A DNA stretch of 9,147 nucleotides. Origin: Planctomycetota bacterium (GTDB lineage Bacteria; Planctomycetota; Phycisphaerae; Sedimentisphaerales; Anaerohalosphaeraceae). The notes under the pieces were generated by a model. That model saw nothing but the letters and a program-made list of their open reading frames with translations. It was not told where the DNA came from and searched no databases. Of the stretch, positions 1-6,755 are shown piece by piece; the first letter of the stretch is position 1; each line of letters starts with the position of its first letter. A program made the translations under genes and the position numbers. Location: contig VRUF01000089.1 in assembly GCA_019456245.1 (NCBI GenBank), positions 1,041 through 10,187 on the forward strand, in the 5' to 3' direction.

Positions 1-637
1 TGAGTGCCTTGGTTATTGCAGGCAGTTCTCGCTTGGCTTCTTCCAGCTGTTTCGCTACCATCGGTATGACAGTTGCCGTCAGAAATAGTGCGGCCCCTAG
101 AGAGAAGACCATCAATATTATGGGATAGATCATCGCCGTTGTCATCTTCGATTTCATACGCTGACGCTTTTCCATGAAATCTGCAACAGACTTAAGGCTT
201 GATTCAAGCGTCCCTGTCACTTCGCCGACACGCATCATGCTTATATATATCGGGTCGAAAAAATTTGTATATTCGGCGAGGGCGTCGGCAAAAGACTCGC
301 CAGTTAAAACTCTGTCGCGAATGTCGGTTACCGCGTCTCTTAGCTGGGGATGTCGGATCTGCTGAGCCATGACGCTTAGAGCCTCCGTCAGTTTGATCCC
401 GGCACCGAGCATTGTCGCGGTTTGCCGCGTATATTCGGTTACCGCTACCGTTGCGTTTTTCTTGAAGAACGACAGGACTTTTTTGCTTTGTGCGTTGAGA
501 TGAACTTTTTTTATCGATGTCGGGTGCAGCCCCTTTACCCGCAGGTTTTTACGCGCTGTATACGCATTTTCTGCCGTGACGTTCCCCTTGACCGTCTTGT
601 GCCTGTGATCTATAGCCGTATAACTGAATCTCGGCAT
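1..637 (-). CDS. gspF: Type II secretion inner-membrane platform protein GspF (3' end missing)
   Basis: The reverse strand reads open from an ATG at 637 to the left edge, giving 212 codons, about half of a usual GspF/PilC protein of roughly 400 residues. The start MPRFSYTAID followed by a VKG step is the standard opening of this family. Residues 68-190 match the first T2SSF domain: a MLGAGI..TEAL segment (76-87), the TGESFADAL turn (112-120) and RVGEVTGTLE (136-145), then KRQR.KSKM leading into a hydrophobic membrane helix at about 170-192. The second cytoplasmic domain and the last two helices lie outside the window. GspF sits in the inner membrane at the centre of the pseudopilus assembly platform, where GspE acts on it. 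It follows gspE by 82 bp. Its Shine-Dalgarno is poor (AGG only a few bases before the ATG). PilC of a type IV pilus is the alternative; the secretin and GspC-like neighbours favour T2SS. Confidence 0.93.
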   Translation of the reverse strand, partial: MPRFSYTAIDHRHKTVKGNVTAENAYTARKNLRVKGLHPTSIKKVHLNAQSKKVLSFFKKNATVAVTEYTRQTATMLGAGIKLTEALSVMAQQIRHPQLRDAVTDIRDRVLTGESFADALAEYTNFFDPIYISMMRVGEVTGTLESSLKSVADFMEKRQRMKSKMTTAMIYPIILMVFSLGAALFLTATVIPMVAKQLEEAKRELPAITKAL

Positions 638-679
638 AACCTGTTCTTACTTTCAAATAATATTTCCGTATCAATTCAC

Positions 680-693
680 TACCCTTAAGGGTA
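680..693. repeat. 14-bp perfect palindrome in the gspE-gspF gap
   Basis: TACCCTTAAGGGTA is a perfect inverted repeat in the 82-bp gap between the gspE stop and the gspF start. As RNA it can fold a 5-bp stem with a UUAA loop, too short for a normal terminator and with no U-run after it on the minus strand. It could be a protein-binding site or a small intra-operon stem-loop that tunes gspF expression. It could also be chance. No convincing promoter is visible in the gap. Confidence 0.35.
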
Positions 694-719
694 TATCTGC
701 AAATTCGCCTTCTCAAACC

Positions 720-2423
720 TTAAGCCATGTCCGACTGGGTTACCCTCAGCACCTCGGCTATTGTCGTTTCGCCTTGAAGCACTTTTTGTGCCCCGTCCAT
801 ACGAAGCGTTCTCATGCCTCCTTCGATCGCTGTTCGTTTGATGACTCCTGCGCTTTGTCTTTTGTAAACGAGATCCCGGATATCCTCGGTCATCGTCATC
901 AGTTCGTATACCCCGGTTCTTCCGCGGTAACCCGTCTCGAAACATTTGCTGCAGCCAGAGCCCATATAAAGCGTGAGATCTTCCGGTAATTGCCCCAGGC
1001 CAATTTCGCGAAGTTCGTGTTCTTTCGGGTAATACGGTTGTTTGCAGTCCGGGCATATCTTTCGCACAAGTCGTTGCGCCAGAACCCCGATCAGTGATGA
1101 GCTTACAAGGTAGGGTTCTACATCAAAATCGAGAAGACGGCTGACAGCACCTGCCGCGTCGTTTGTATGAAGTGTGCTGAAAACCAGGTGACCGGTCAGT
1201 GACGATTGTATCGCCATACTTGCCGTTTCCCGGTCACGAACTTCACCGACCATTATAACGTCAGGATCCTGCCTTAGGACATGCCTCAGTGCGTTAATAA
1301 AGGTCATACCTTTTTTCGCCGCGACCTGCATCTGGCTAATCCCGTCAAGTTGATATTCGATCGGGTCTTCGATGGTCATCACGTTCTTCTGCGTCGAATC
1401 GATCCTCTTAAGGCAAGCATAAAGCGTCGTACTCTTACCGCTTCCGGTCGGTCCCGTAACGAACATCACCCCGTGAGAACAGTTGATCATTCTGTCAAAT
1501 GTCGCCATATCTTCGTTGCACAATCCCAACTCGTTTAGCCCCATAACGCCGGTGCTTTTGTCCAGTATTCTAAGCACGCTTCGTTCGCCGTAGCTGGTCG
1601 GAACCGTACTTACACGAAGGTCGATCTCTCTTTGACCAAGCCGTACGCTCGTTCGTCCGTCCTGAGGCATACGCCTTTCGGCAATATCCATTCCCGCCAT
1701 AACCTTGATACGCGATATTATAAGCGGCAGAACGTTGCGATTAAGGCTCAGGGTATCGTAAAGGATACCGTCGATGCGGTACCGTATCTGGATTTTTGTC
1801 TCGTAAGGGTGGATGTGAATATCACTCGTACGAAGCTGCAGCGCCCGGAAAAGTATGTCGTTGACCAATCGTATGACAGGCGGCCGGTTTACAACGTCCA
1901 GCAGGTCGTCGGACCCTGCCACCTCGTCGATGAGCTGATCGAGGTTCTGGTTGTCCACTTCTTCGGCGACTTCCTCGATAACGGTGTTTTTCTGTTCGTA
2001 GGCGATATCGATCGCTGCCGTTATCGCTGTCCGTGTTGCAAGGGCGCTCTTGACCGGTGCTCCAAGCATCTTTGAGACGTTATCCAGCATACTCGTATCG
2101 AGTGGTCGCGAAAGAATGACAGTAACTTCTGCGTCCTCTTCATTTTGCAAAATACCGATCAGATAATGGTGCTGTGCGTAAGTCGCCGGAACAGATTCGA
2201 TAAATTCGCGGGGAACATTGGCGGCGTGTATCTCGGAAATATAATCCATTCCAATCGCCTCGGCGAAGAGTCTAAGAACGGCATCTTCAGTAAAATCCGG
2301 CGCACTAAGGAGTATCTCGTCAACACGACGCGTATCGCCGTTGCGCTCGGCAAAATATGACTCCAGAGCACCGGCATTGATGATACCGCTGCGCTTGGCT
2401 GTATTTATCAGAAGGTTTTTCAT
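720..2423 (-). CDS. gspE: Type II secretion ATPase GspE
   Basis: This 567-residue protein is a secretion ATPase of the GspE/PilB family, the cytoplasmic hexameric motor that powers pseudopilus assembly. Residues 1-140 form a GspE N-terminal domain; its RVDEILLS stretch replaces the RLGxxL motif of c-di-GMP-binding MshEN domains, so nucleotide sensing there is unlikely. Residues 141-175 are an acidic linker. The ATPase core shows Walker A GPTGSGKST (324-332), the Asp box IEDPIEYQLDG (351-361), Walker B DPDVIMVGEVRD (386-397) and the His box LTGHLVFSTLHTND (409-422). The zinc tetracysteine is complete: CPDC (457-460) and CSKC (491-494), followed by TGYRGRTGVYE. The length is normal. The ATG lies 15 bp after the secretin stop with no clear Shine-Dalgarno, so translational coupling is possible. 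PilB of a type IV pilus is the nearest alternative; neighbours favour T2SS. Confidence 0.96.
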   Translation of the reverse strand: MKNLLINTAKRSGIINAGALESYFAERNGDTRRVDEILLSAPDFTEDAVLRLFAEAIGMDYISEIHAANVPREFIESVPATYAQHHYLIGILQNEEDAEVTVILSRPLDTSMLDNVSKMLGAPVKSALATRTAITAAIDIAYEQKNTVIEEVAEEVDNQNLDQLIDEVAGSDDLLDVVNRPPVIRLVNDILFRALQLRTSDIHIHPYETKIQIRYRIDGILYDTLSLNRNVLPLIISRIKVMAGMDIAERRMPQDGRTSVRLGQREIDLRVSTVPTSYGERSVLRILDKSTGVMGLNELGLCNEDMATFDRMINCSHGVMFVTGPTGSGKSTTLYACLKRIDSTQKNVMTIEDPIEYQLDGISQMQVAAKKGMTFINALRHVLRQDPDVIMVGEVRDRETASMAIQSSLTGHLVFSTLHTNDAAGAVSRLLDFDVEPYLVSSSLIGVLAQRLVRKICPDCKQPYYPKEHELREIGLGQLPEDLTLYMGSGCSKCFETGYRGRTGVYELMTMTEDIRDLVYKRQSAGVIKRTAIEGGMRTLRMDGAQKVLQGETTIAEVLRVTQSDMA

Positions 2424-2438
2424 AAAATCTATTCTTTG

Positions 2439-5400
2439 TTATTCCGGCAAAACTACTTCAACTCGTGTCGTGCTTCCCATCAACTGTCGTGGCCTTGGTT
2501 CCGTAATATTTTCATCGTCAAGAAGAATCTCAGGATGCATAGCATCTGACGCTGTACCAACGGCGGCTGCTTCCTCAATCTCTTTGATCTTTGCGTCCCG
2601 GATTTTCTGAAGGTACTCGTCATTATCAATAATCCTGCCCCGCTTGACCCTGGCAGGAGTCACTACGGGTATCGATATTACATTACCACCAACCTGCTGA
2701 CCAGCATTTATTCCCGAAAGGTATTCATCACTTTCAAGGATATGTATAGGATCCATAGGCTTAGGCTTGATGCCAGGCCAGTCCTGGTACCCTTGCATTT
2801 CGAGTTCCATTTTTTCAAATTCCTCTCGTTTTCTGTCAGAGATCCTTTTAATATCTGATCTCCCTTTTTTTCCAGTGCCTGGTCGAAGGATATGGGCCTT
2901 TACGAAAATATACAGCTTTTTCTGGATGTCGCTATTAGAGGTAGATCTGAAAAGCCCACCCACTAGAGGGATATCACCAAGTATGGGGATCTTTGTTCCG
3001 CCCTTGCTTTGGTTGAGCCTTTCCATGCCGCCAAGAATAATAGTTGCATTGTTCGGTACTGTAACTGTAGTACTGATATTATTATTAGCTGTGTCCGGCG
3101 GTTTGGTTCCAGAGATTAGGCCAAAATCGGACCTCTCGAGATCAATGATCAGACGAAGGTTATCACCAGTGCTGATGTGCGGTTCGATCGAAAGTGTAAT
3201 ACCTGCGGTATAAGGGTCGTCTCTGGTTGATTCGGTTACAACAGTATTACTCGAGCCGGTGCTGTTAGAACTATTTGTTCTGGTTACATATGTTGTATCA
3301 GAAGTAGTAATGCTTCCCGTTTCGTTGTCATTTACAAGCAACTTAGGACTGGCGAGTACTCTTCCGTAACCCTTTGTTTGCATCAGCGTCAAAAGAGCGT
3401 TTACATGTGTGTCTGCATAGAAGCCTCTGCCGCCGCTAGTACTATCAAAAGCGAGGTCAATAAATTTATTTCTGTCGGGTGCTCCGGCAAGTGCTGTACC
3501 AATTACATCTGTAGTCGTTCCCGCGATTGAGCTTAATATGCCAGATGTATTGGCAAGGTTTGGTAAACTGGATACCATTTCAAGGTCATATGTGAATATG
3601 TCGTTTTTGCTTATTTCAACCAGTGTCACGTCCAGCAGTACCTGTGGTCGATATGCGTCCAATTCGGCTATAAGGTTTCCAATCCAAAGCTGATTCTTTT
3701 TGCTTGCATATACAATCAGCGAATATGTGGCAGGATCAGAGACGATAGTTGTTATTTCGTCCTCATCTCTCATGCCGGAGTTTTTAGGCTGCGATACGAT
3801 CTTTGCCGTTGGCGGCGTACCTGGTACAGATGATTTCCCCTGTGTTGTTGCCTGTATTGTGGCATTAACCAGTTCGTCGAGAATAGGTTTTAACTCTATT
3901 GGGTCCTGGTTTTCCAATGGGTAGATCACGTATGGGTTTGAACTATCTGTCAGTTCCCGGTCGACGTGGGCTATTATCATCGCTATTTGCATGTGCTGGT
4001 CGGCTGTCGCGTTTATCAGCAGTGAGTTCGCTGATTCCAGAACCGCTATCATCGGTTCACCGGAGATCGGATCTGCGGACGAACTTCCCTGAGGCGACGA
4101 TGTTGTTGAACTTCGCAATGGAGGGGTCGTTTTTCCCCTGTTTGATGTTGTCCTGGCAGTAGTTCGTCCCATAGAACTTGACGACCCGGGCATTGTGCTT
4201 ATCAGGCCCAGTTCCCTCATCGTGTCAAGTATTTCCGATGTATCGACGCTTTCGATCTCGTATTCCCTAATGGTACGCGAATCCTCTTTGGGAACGTCGA
4301 CATATATGATTATCGCTGTGATCCTGTCATGCTCTTCGGGGGAGGCATTTATCAGCAGTGAGTTTGTTCCCTCGAGCAGCGATACCTGCGGACCAGCCGA
4401 ACTGGTTGCGCCTCTTAATGGTGTTGTTGGTTGCTTTGGCTTACGTTGTGGAGTTTTTGATGATATCTGTTTACGCTGCGCAGGAGGTCTTGCTCCCGGT
4501 GTCGTTGCTCCAAGTTCGCCAAGAACATCGATAACGTATGCTGCCTCGACGTTTACGATTTTGTATTGACGCATCTCTTTTAATCCGGACTGGGGAATAT
4601 CAAGGCTGTCGATAAGGCTGCCTATAATATCGATACCTTCGGTCAGACCGATCATGAGAATTCGGTTTGTACGGTCATCTATGTCAAGATATACGTTGCC
4701 ACTGTCGAAGGCTCCGCCTACAGTCGTACTTGAAGTGCCTGATGATCTGCCTGTTGGTGGTTTAGACCTTCCCCTCTTGGCCCTTTCTGCTGCTGTCATT
4801 CTCTTCACAGCAGGTGCTTTCGTTTTGCTGCCGATCGTTATCGATACCGTCCCAAGTTCTTTGGCAAGCGTCTTGATCTTCGACACAAGGCTCGTGGCCA
4901 TTGTATATTTAAGGTTTCTGAATCGGAATATCCGGTCTTTGCCGGCTTTGTCTACCATTTGCAGAACTTCTTTTATACGTTCCATGCGGGACGCGTACCC
5001 CGTTATTATCAGCGTCTGCATCTGAGGGATATCCTGCATACTTATGCCTAGCTTCATGCTGTTGAGCATTACTATTGCGGTCTTCGTATCTATGTGTTCC
5101 AGCTTGAACACCTGTGTTACGACGACATTACCGGTTTCCAGTTTTTCACCAGGCATTACTATCTTAGGGTCGATATATGCAAGTTTATCTTTGCGAACGA
5201 TCGTAACAAACTTACCTCGCCGCGTCATTACTAACCCTCTGAACTGTAGTACGTTTTCCAAAAGGGCGTAAAGCTGTCCCACCTTGATCTTGCCGTCATT
5301 GATGAAAAGTGTGACACCGCCTACGATCTCCTTTGTGTCGTACATGTAGTTTAGGCCAAGCTGTTCGCCAACAAGTTTCAAGAGGTCGATGACAAGGACC

Positions 5401-6689
5401 TTTGAAGGTATGCTGATAGTCATTTCCAGTTCAGTCTCAGATAAGTGGTTATCAAGTTTGGAGTTGGGTTTTCTTTCAGCGATTATTTTTTTCACAGGCT
5501 CTGCCTTCACAGGCTCTGCCTTCACAGGTGCTATGGGCTTTTCAGGCTTTACGGTTTTGCCGGTGCGTTTTGCAATGATGTCCCCGCCCGTGTTATCTTT
5601 TGTCATTTCTGCGATCTTCGCCATAAGTTCAGCCATTGATGGTTGTTTCCCCTTATCAAAACTTTTGGCTGAAATAACGCTGGCAGGCTTTATTTTCGGT
5701 TCAACTGCTTCAGTTTTCGTTTTTTCAGGTGCCTCGGTCACAACTACCTGCTCTGCGATCATTGCCGGCTCGGTCGCGACTTTTTCGATGATTTTTTCGG
5801 TTACGATTATTGCCGCTGTTTCCTGCTCTACTGTCGTTAAAGCCTCCAGAAGTTCTTCGTTGTTGAAATCGGTTTTTACCGGGGACTCATCTTCTGTACT
5901 TGCATCGTTTATAGCCGTCATCGCATCTACTATATTGGCAAGTTCCGTAACTGTTGCATCAAACTCGGGCTCTTTGTGCGTAACCTTATCGTCAGTTGTC
6001 GTAATTATAAGCCTATCGGTTTCGGTAGGTTCTTTTTCGCCCCTTTTGACCGTACCGGTGTCGCTGTGATTTGCCGTATGGGAGTCTATCAGGGTTTCCT
6101 GTATGTCGATGTCCTCAGGGAATGTGGCTGTATCGGACTTGATGCGGTACATATCTTCAAGTATTGAAACGATGGGAGGGGCGTATCCCTTAGGTACCAG
6201 CGCGATGAGAACAGAGTCTTGAACATCAATTATTCCATTGGGGAGTTCGGTCCTTGCCGGAGGATTGCGGAAAGTTCCGAGCATGATCCCTTCGATCTTC
6301 GACTGAATGCTGGAAATGTCATCTATCTTTTCAGGTATTGAGCCGACCTTTAAACGGATCAAATCGAACTTTGTTGGGCTGTCTACAAGGGCTATCAAAG
6401 CAGAAGCTTTCATACGGTCTCGGTTATTGTCGGTCGTTATGATCAACGCATTCATGCTTCCAAGCTTGTTGATGTCCGTACCGATACCAAGGGTCACGAG
6501 ATATTCCTTTGCCTTGTTCGCATCGATATACCTCAATTGTTTAACAATGCTGCGCTGGATATGGGATGTTGTGATTTCTTCATTGGCGTACAAAAAATTC
6601 GTTACGCATGACAGAATCATGAGTGTGCTCAACAAAATCAAAAGAAATCGTTTCCGTTGCTGCCGATGACAAATATAATCTGAGTACAT
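2439..6689 (-). CDS. gspD: Oversized type II secretion secretin GspD
   Basis: This 1,416-residue protein is a secretin, the multimeric outer-membrane channel of the T2SS; usual GspD is about 650-700. From the ATG at 6689 it shows: a signal peptide (hydrophobic 12-35, likely cut after LYA); an N1-like module (42-105) plus an unrecognised stretch to 190; a charged linker (196-416) with a KAEPVKAEPVKK repeat; N0 (422-501); N1 (522-581); four further N-type domains (587-698, 706-801, 807-911, 919-1012), each with a Ser/Thr/Pro-rich insert; the secretin barrel (1016-1268) with GITLSIEPHIS, ATIILGGMERL and IPILGDIPLVGGLFRS; and a tail with two DEYL motifs. I chose ATG 6689 because GGAG stands six bases ahead and the signal peptide n-region has normal length. 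In-frame GTG 6716 and ATG 6701 lack such a site. The barrel is certain; limits of the extra domains are read by eye. Confidence 0.95.
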   Translation of the reverse strand: MYSDYICHRQQRKRFLLILLSTLMILSCVTNFLYANEEITTSHIQRSIVKQLRYIDANKAKEYLVTLGIGTDINKLGSMNALIITTDNNRDRMKASALIALVDSPTKFDLIRLKVGSIPEKIDDISSIQSKIEGIMLGTFRNPPARTELPNGIIDVQDSVLIALVPKGYAPPIVSILEDMYRIKSDTATFPEDIDIQETLIDSHTANHSDTGTVKRGEKEPTETDRLIITTTDDKVTHKEPEFDATVTELANIVDAMTAINDASTEDESPVKTDFNNEELLEALTTVEQETAAIIVTEKIIEKVATEPAMIAEQVVVTEAPEKTKTEAVEPKIKPASVISAKSFDKGKQPSMAELMAKIAEMTKDNTGGDIIAKRTGKTVKPEKPIAPVKAEPVKAEPVKKIIAERKPNSKLDNHLSETELEMTISIPSKVLVIDLLKLVGEQLGLNYMYDTKEIVGGVTLFINDGKIKVGQLYALLENVLQFRGLVMTRRGKFVTIVRKDKLAYIDPKIVMPGEKLETGNVVVTQVFKLEHIDTKTAIVMLNSMKLGISMQDIPQMQTLIITGYASRMERIKEVLQMVDKAGKDRIFRFRNLKYTMATSLVSKIKTLAKELGTVSITIGSKTKAPAVKRMTAAERAKRGRSKPPTGRSSGTSSTTVGGAFDSGNVYLDIDDRTNRILMIGLTEGIDIIGSLIDSLDIPQSGLKEMRQYKIVNVEAAYVIDVLGELGATTPGARPPAQRKQISSKTPQRKPKQPTTPLRGATSSAGPQVSLLEGTNSLLINASPEEHDRITAIIIYVDVPKEDSRTIREYEIESVDTSEILDTMRELGLISTMPGSSSSMGRTTARTTSNRGKTTPPLRSSTTSSPQGSSSADPISGEPMIAVLESANSLLINATADQHMQIAMIIAHVDRELTDSSNPYVIYPLENQDPIELKPILDELVNATIQATTQGKSSVPGTPPTAKIVSQPKNSGMRDEDEITTIVSDPATYSLIVYASKKNQLWIGNLIAELDAYRPQVLLDVTLVEISKNDIFTYDLEMVSSLPNLANTSGILSSIAGTTTDVIGTALAGAPDRNKFIDLAFDSTSGGRGFYADTHVNALLTLMQTKGYGRVLASPKLLVNDNETGSITTSDTTYVTRTNSSNSTGSSNTVVTESTRDDPYTAGITLSIEPHISTGDNLRLIIDLERSDFGLISGTKPPDTANNNISTTVTVPNNATIILGGMERLNQSKGGTKIPILGDIPLVGGLFRSTSNSDIQKKLYIFVKAHILRPGTGKKGRSDIKRISDRKREEFEKMELEMQGYQDWPGIKPKPMDPIHILESDEYLSGINAGQQVGGNVISIPVVTPARVKRGRIIDNDEYLQKIRDAKIKEIEEAAAVGTASDAMHPEILLDDENITEPRPRQLMGSTTRVEVVLPE
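2601..2741 (-). repeat. Duplicated DEYL motif in the GspD C-terminal tail
   Basis: Two 11-residue motifs lie in the tail after the barrel: ILESDEYLSGI (bases 2741-2709) and IIDNDEYLQKI (bases 2633-2601). They share I-[LI]-[ED]-[SN]-DEYL-[SQ]-x-I, and the DNA is also similar. They are separated by about 25 residues of basic and Val/Pro-rich sequence. The placement resembles the S-domain end where proteobacterial GspD binds its pilotin, but there is no sequence match to that domain, so a role as a short docking motif is only inference. Confidence 0.5.
2886..3644 (-). other. Secretin barrel domain of GspD
   Basis: Residues 1016-1268 of GspD form the conserved channel domain. It begins VLLDVTLVEISKND, a typical first strand, continues through VNALLTLMQTKGYGRVLASPKL, and ends with the secretin signature: VPNNATIILGG, then KIPILGDIPLVGGLFRS and a closing LYIFVKAHILRP. 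All landmarks expected for a membrane-inserted multimeric barrel are present, with no frameshift. A Thr/Ser/Asn-rich stretch (DTTYVTRTNSSNSTGSS) sits where the gate region of other secretins varies. Confidence 0.93.
3957..4574 (-). repeat. Two tandem paralogous N-type domains in GspD
   Basis: The domains at bases 4574-4287 and 4271-3957 are copies of one another. Both start R-[QE]-Y-x-I-x-x-V-[ED], both carry a low-complexity insert with a TTP.LR core, and both have NSLLINA followed by an isoleucine-rich helix ending in VD. The 17 bases TTTATCAGCAGTGAGTT (plus strand) occur exactly at 4348-4364 and 4012-4028, in register with NSLLIN. This suggests a duplication inside the gene that included the disordered insert, rather than two anciently separate N domains. 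Confidence 0.7.
5442..6104 (-). other. Charged low-complexity linker ahead of N0 in GspD
   Basis: Residues 196-416 of GspD have no recognisable fold. The first part is rich in Glu, Asp, Thr, Val and Ala (for example EELLEALTTVEQE); the later part is rich in Lys and Pro, including the EPVKA repeat. It joins the extra N1-like module to the canonical N0 domain. It is probably a flexible periplasmic tether, an inference from composition alone. Confidence 0.65.
5491..5528 (-). repeat. 15-bp tandem repeat (2.5 copies) coding EPVKA units
   Basis: On the plus strand TTCACAGGCTCTGCC occurs at 5491-5505 and 5506-5520, and its first eight bases recur at 5521-5528. Read on the minus strand it encodes KAEPVKAEPVKK in the GspD linker. 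The unit is a multiple of three, so slippage would change linker length without breaking the frame. The two full copies are identical, which points to recent expansion. Confidence 0.9.
6375..6566 (-). other. Extra N1-like module at the GspD N-terminus
   Basis: Residues 42-105 of GspD read like a secretin N1 half-domain: a hydrophobic strand and helix (QLRYIDANKAKEYLVTLG), then NALIITTDNNRDRMKASAL ending in VDSP, the usual strand-helix-D pattern. Canonical GspD starts with N0 after the signal peptide, so this module is additional and lies before N0. The call is by pattern only, since sequence identity among N-type domains is low. Confidence 0.5.
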
Positions 6690-6695
6690 ATCTTG

Positions 6696-6699
6696 CTCC
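6696..6699 (-). promoter_or_regulatory. Ribosome binding site deciding the gspD start
   Basis: GGAG on the minus strand stands six bases (CAAGAT) before the ATG at 6689. It is the best Shine-Dalgarno sequence among the genes here and favours 6689 over the in-frame ATG at 6701 and GTG at 6716. Confidence 0.6.
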
Positions 6700-6755
6700 A
6701 TATTACGTTTAAACACAAAATCCAGTTTACACTGATCAGATTGAAAATTTCCGTT

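Noticed and set aside
685..1056. Minus-strand open frame of 123 codons overlapping the gspE 3' end
   Set aside because: It is out of frame within the zinc and C-terminal region of GspE, which is clearly coding. Its Arg-rich product matches nothing known to me.
5491..5528. CRISPR-like repeat
   Set aside because: The copies are directly adjacent with no spacers, and the unit is in frame with a coding repeat.
5389..6069. Plus-strand open frame of 226 codons opposite gspD
   Set aside because: It lies wholly antisense to the low-complexity linker and N0 of the secretin. Its Ser/Val-rich composition is what the complement of Glu/Thr/Ala codons gives, with no domain recognised.
6570..6656. Lipoprotein signal (LSC) in the GspD signal peptide
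   Set aside because: The residue two before the Cys is Leu, which fits the lipobox badly. Hydrophobic sequence continues past the Cys to a better signal peptidase I site after LYA.
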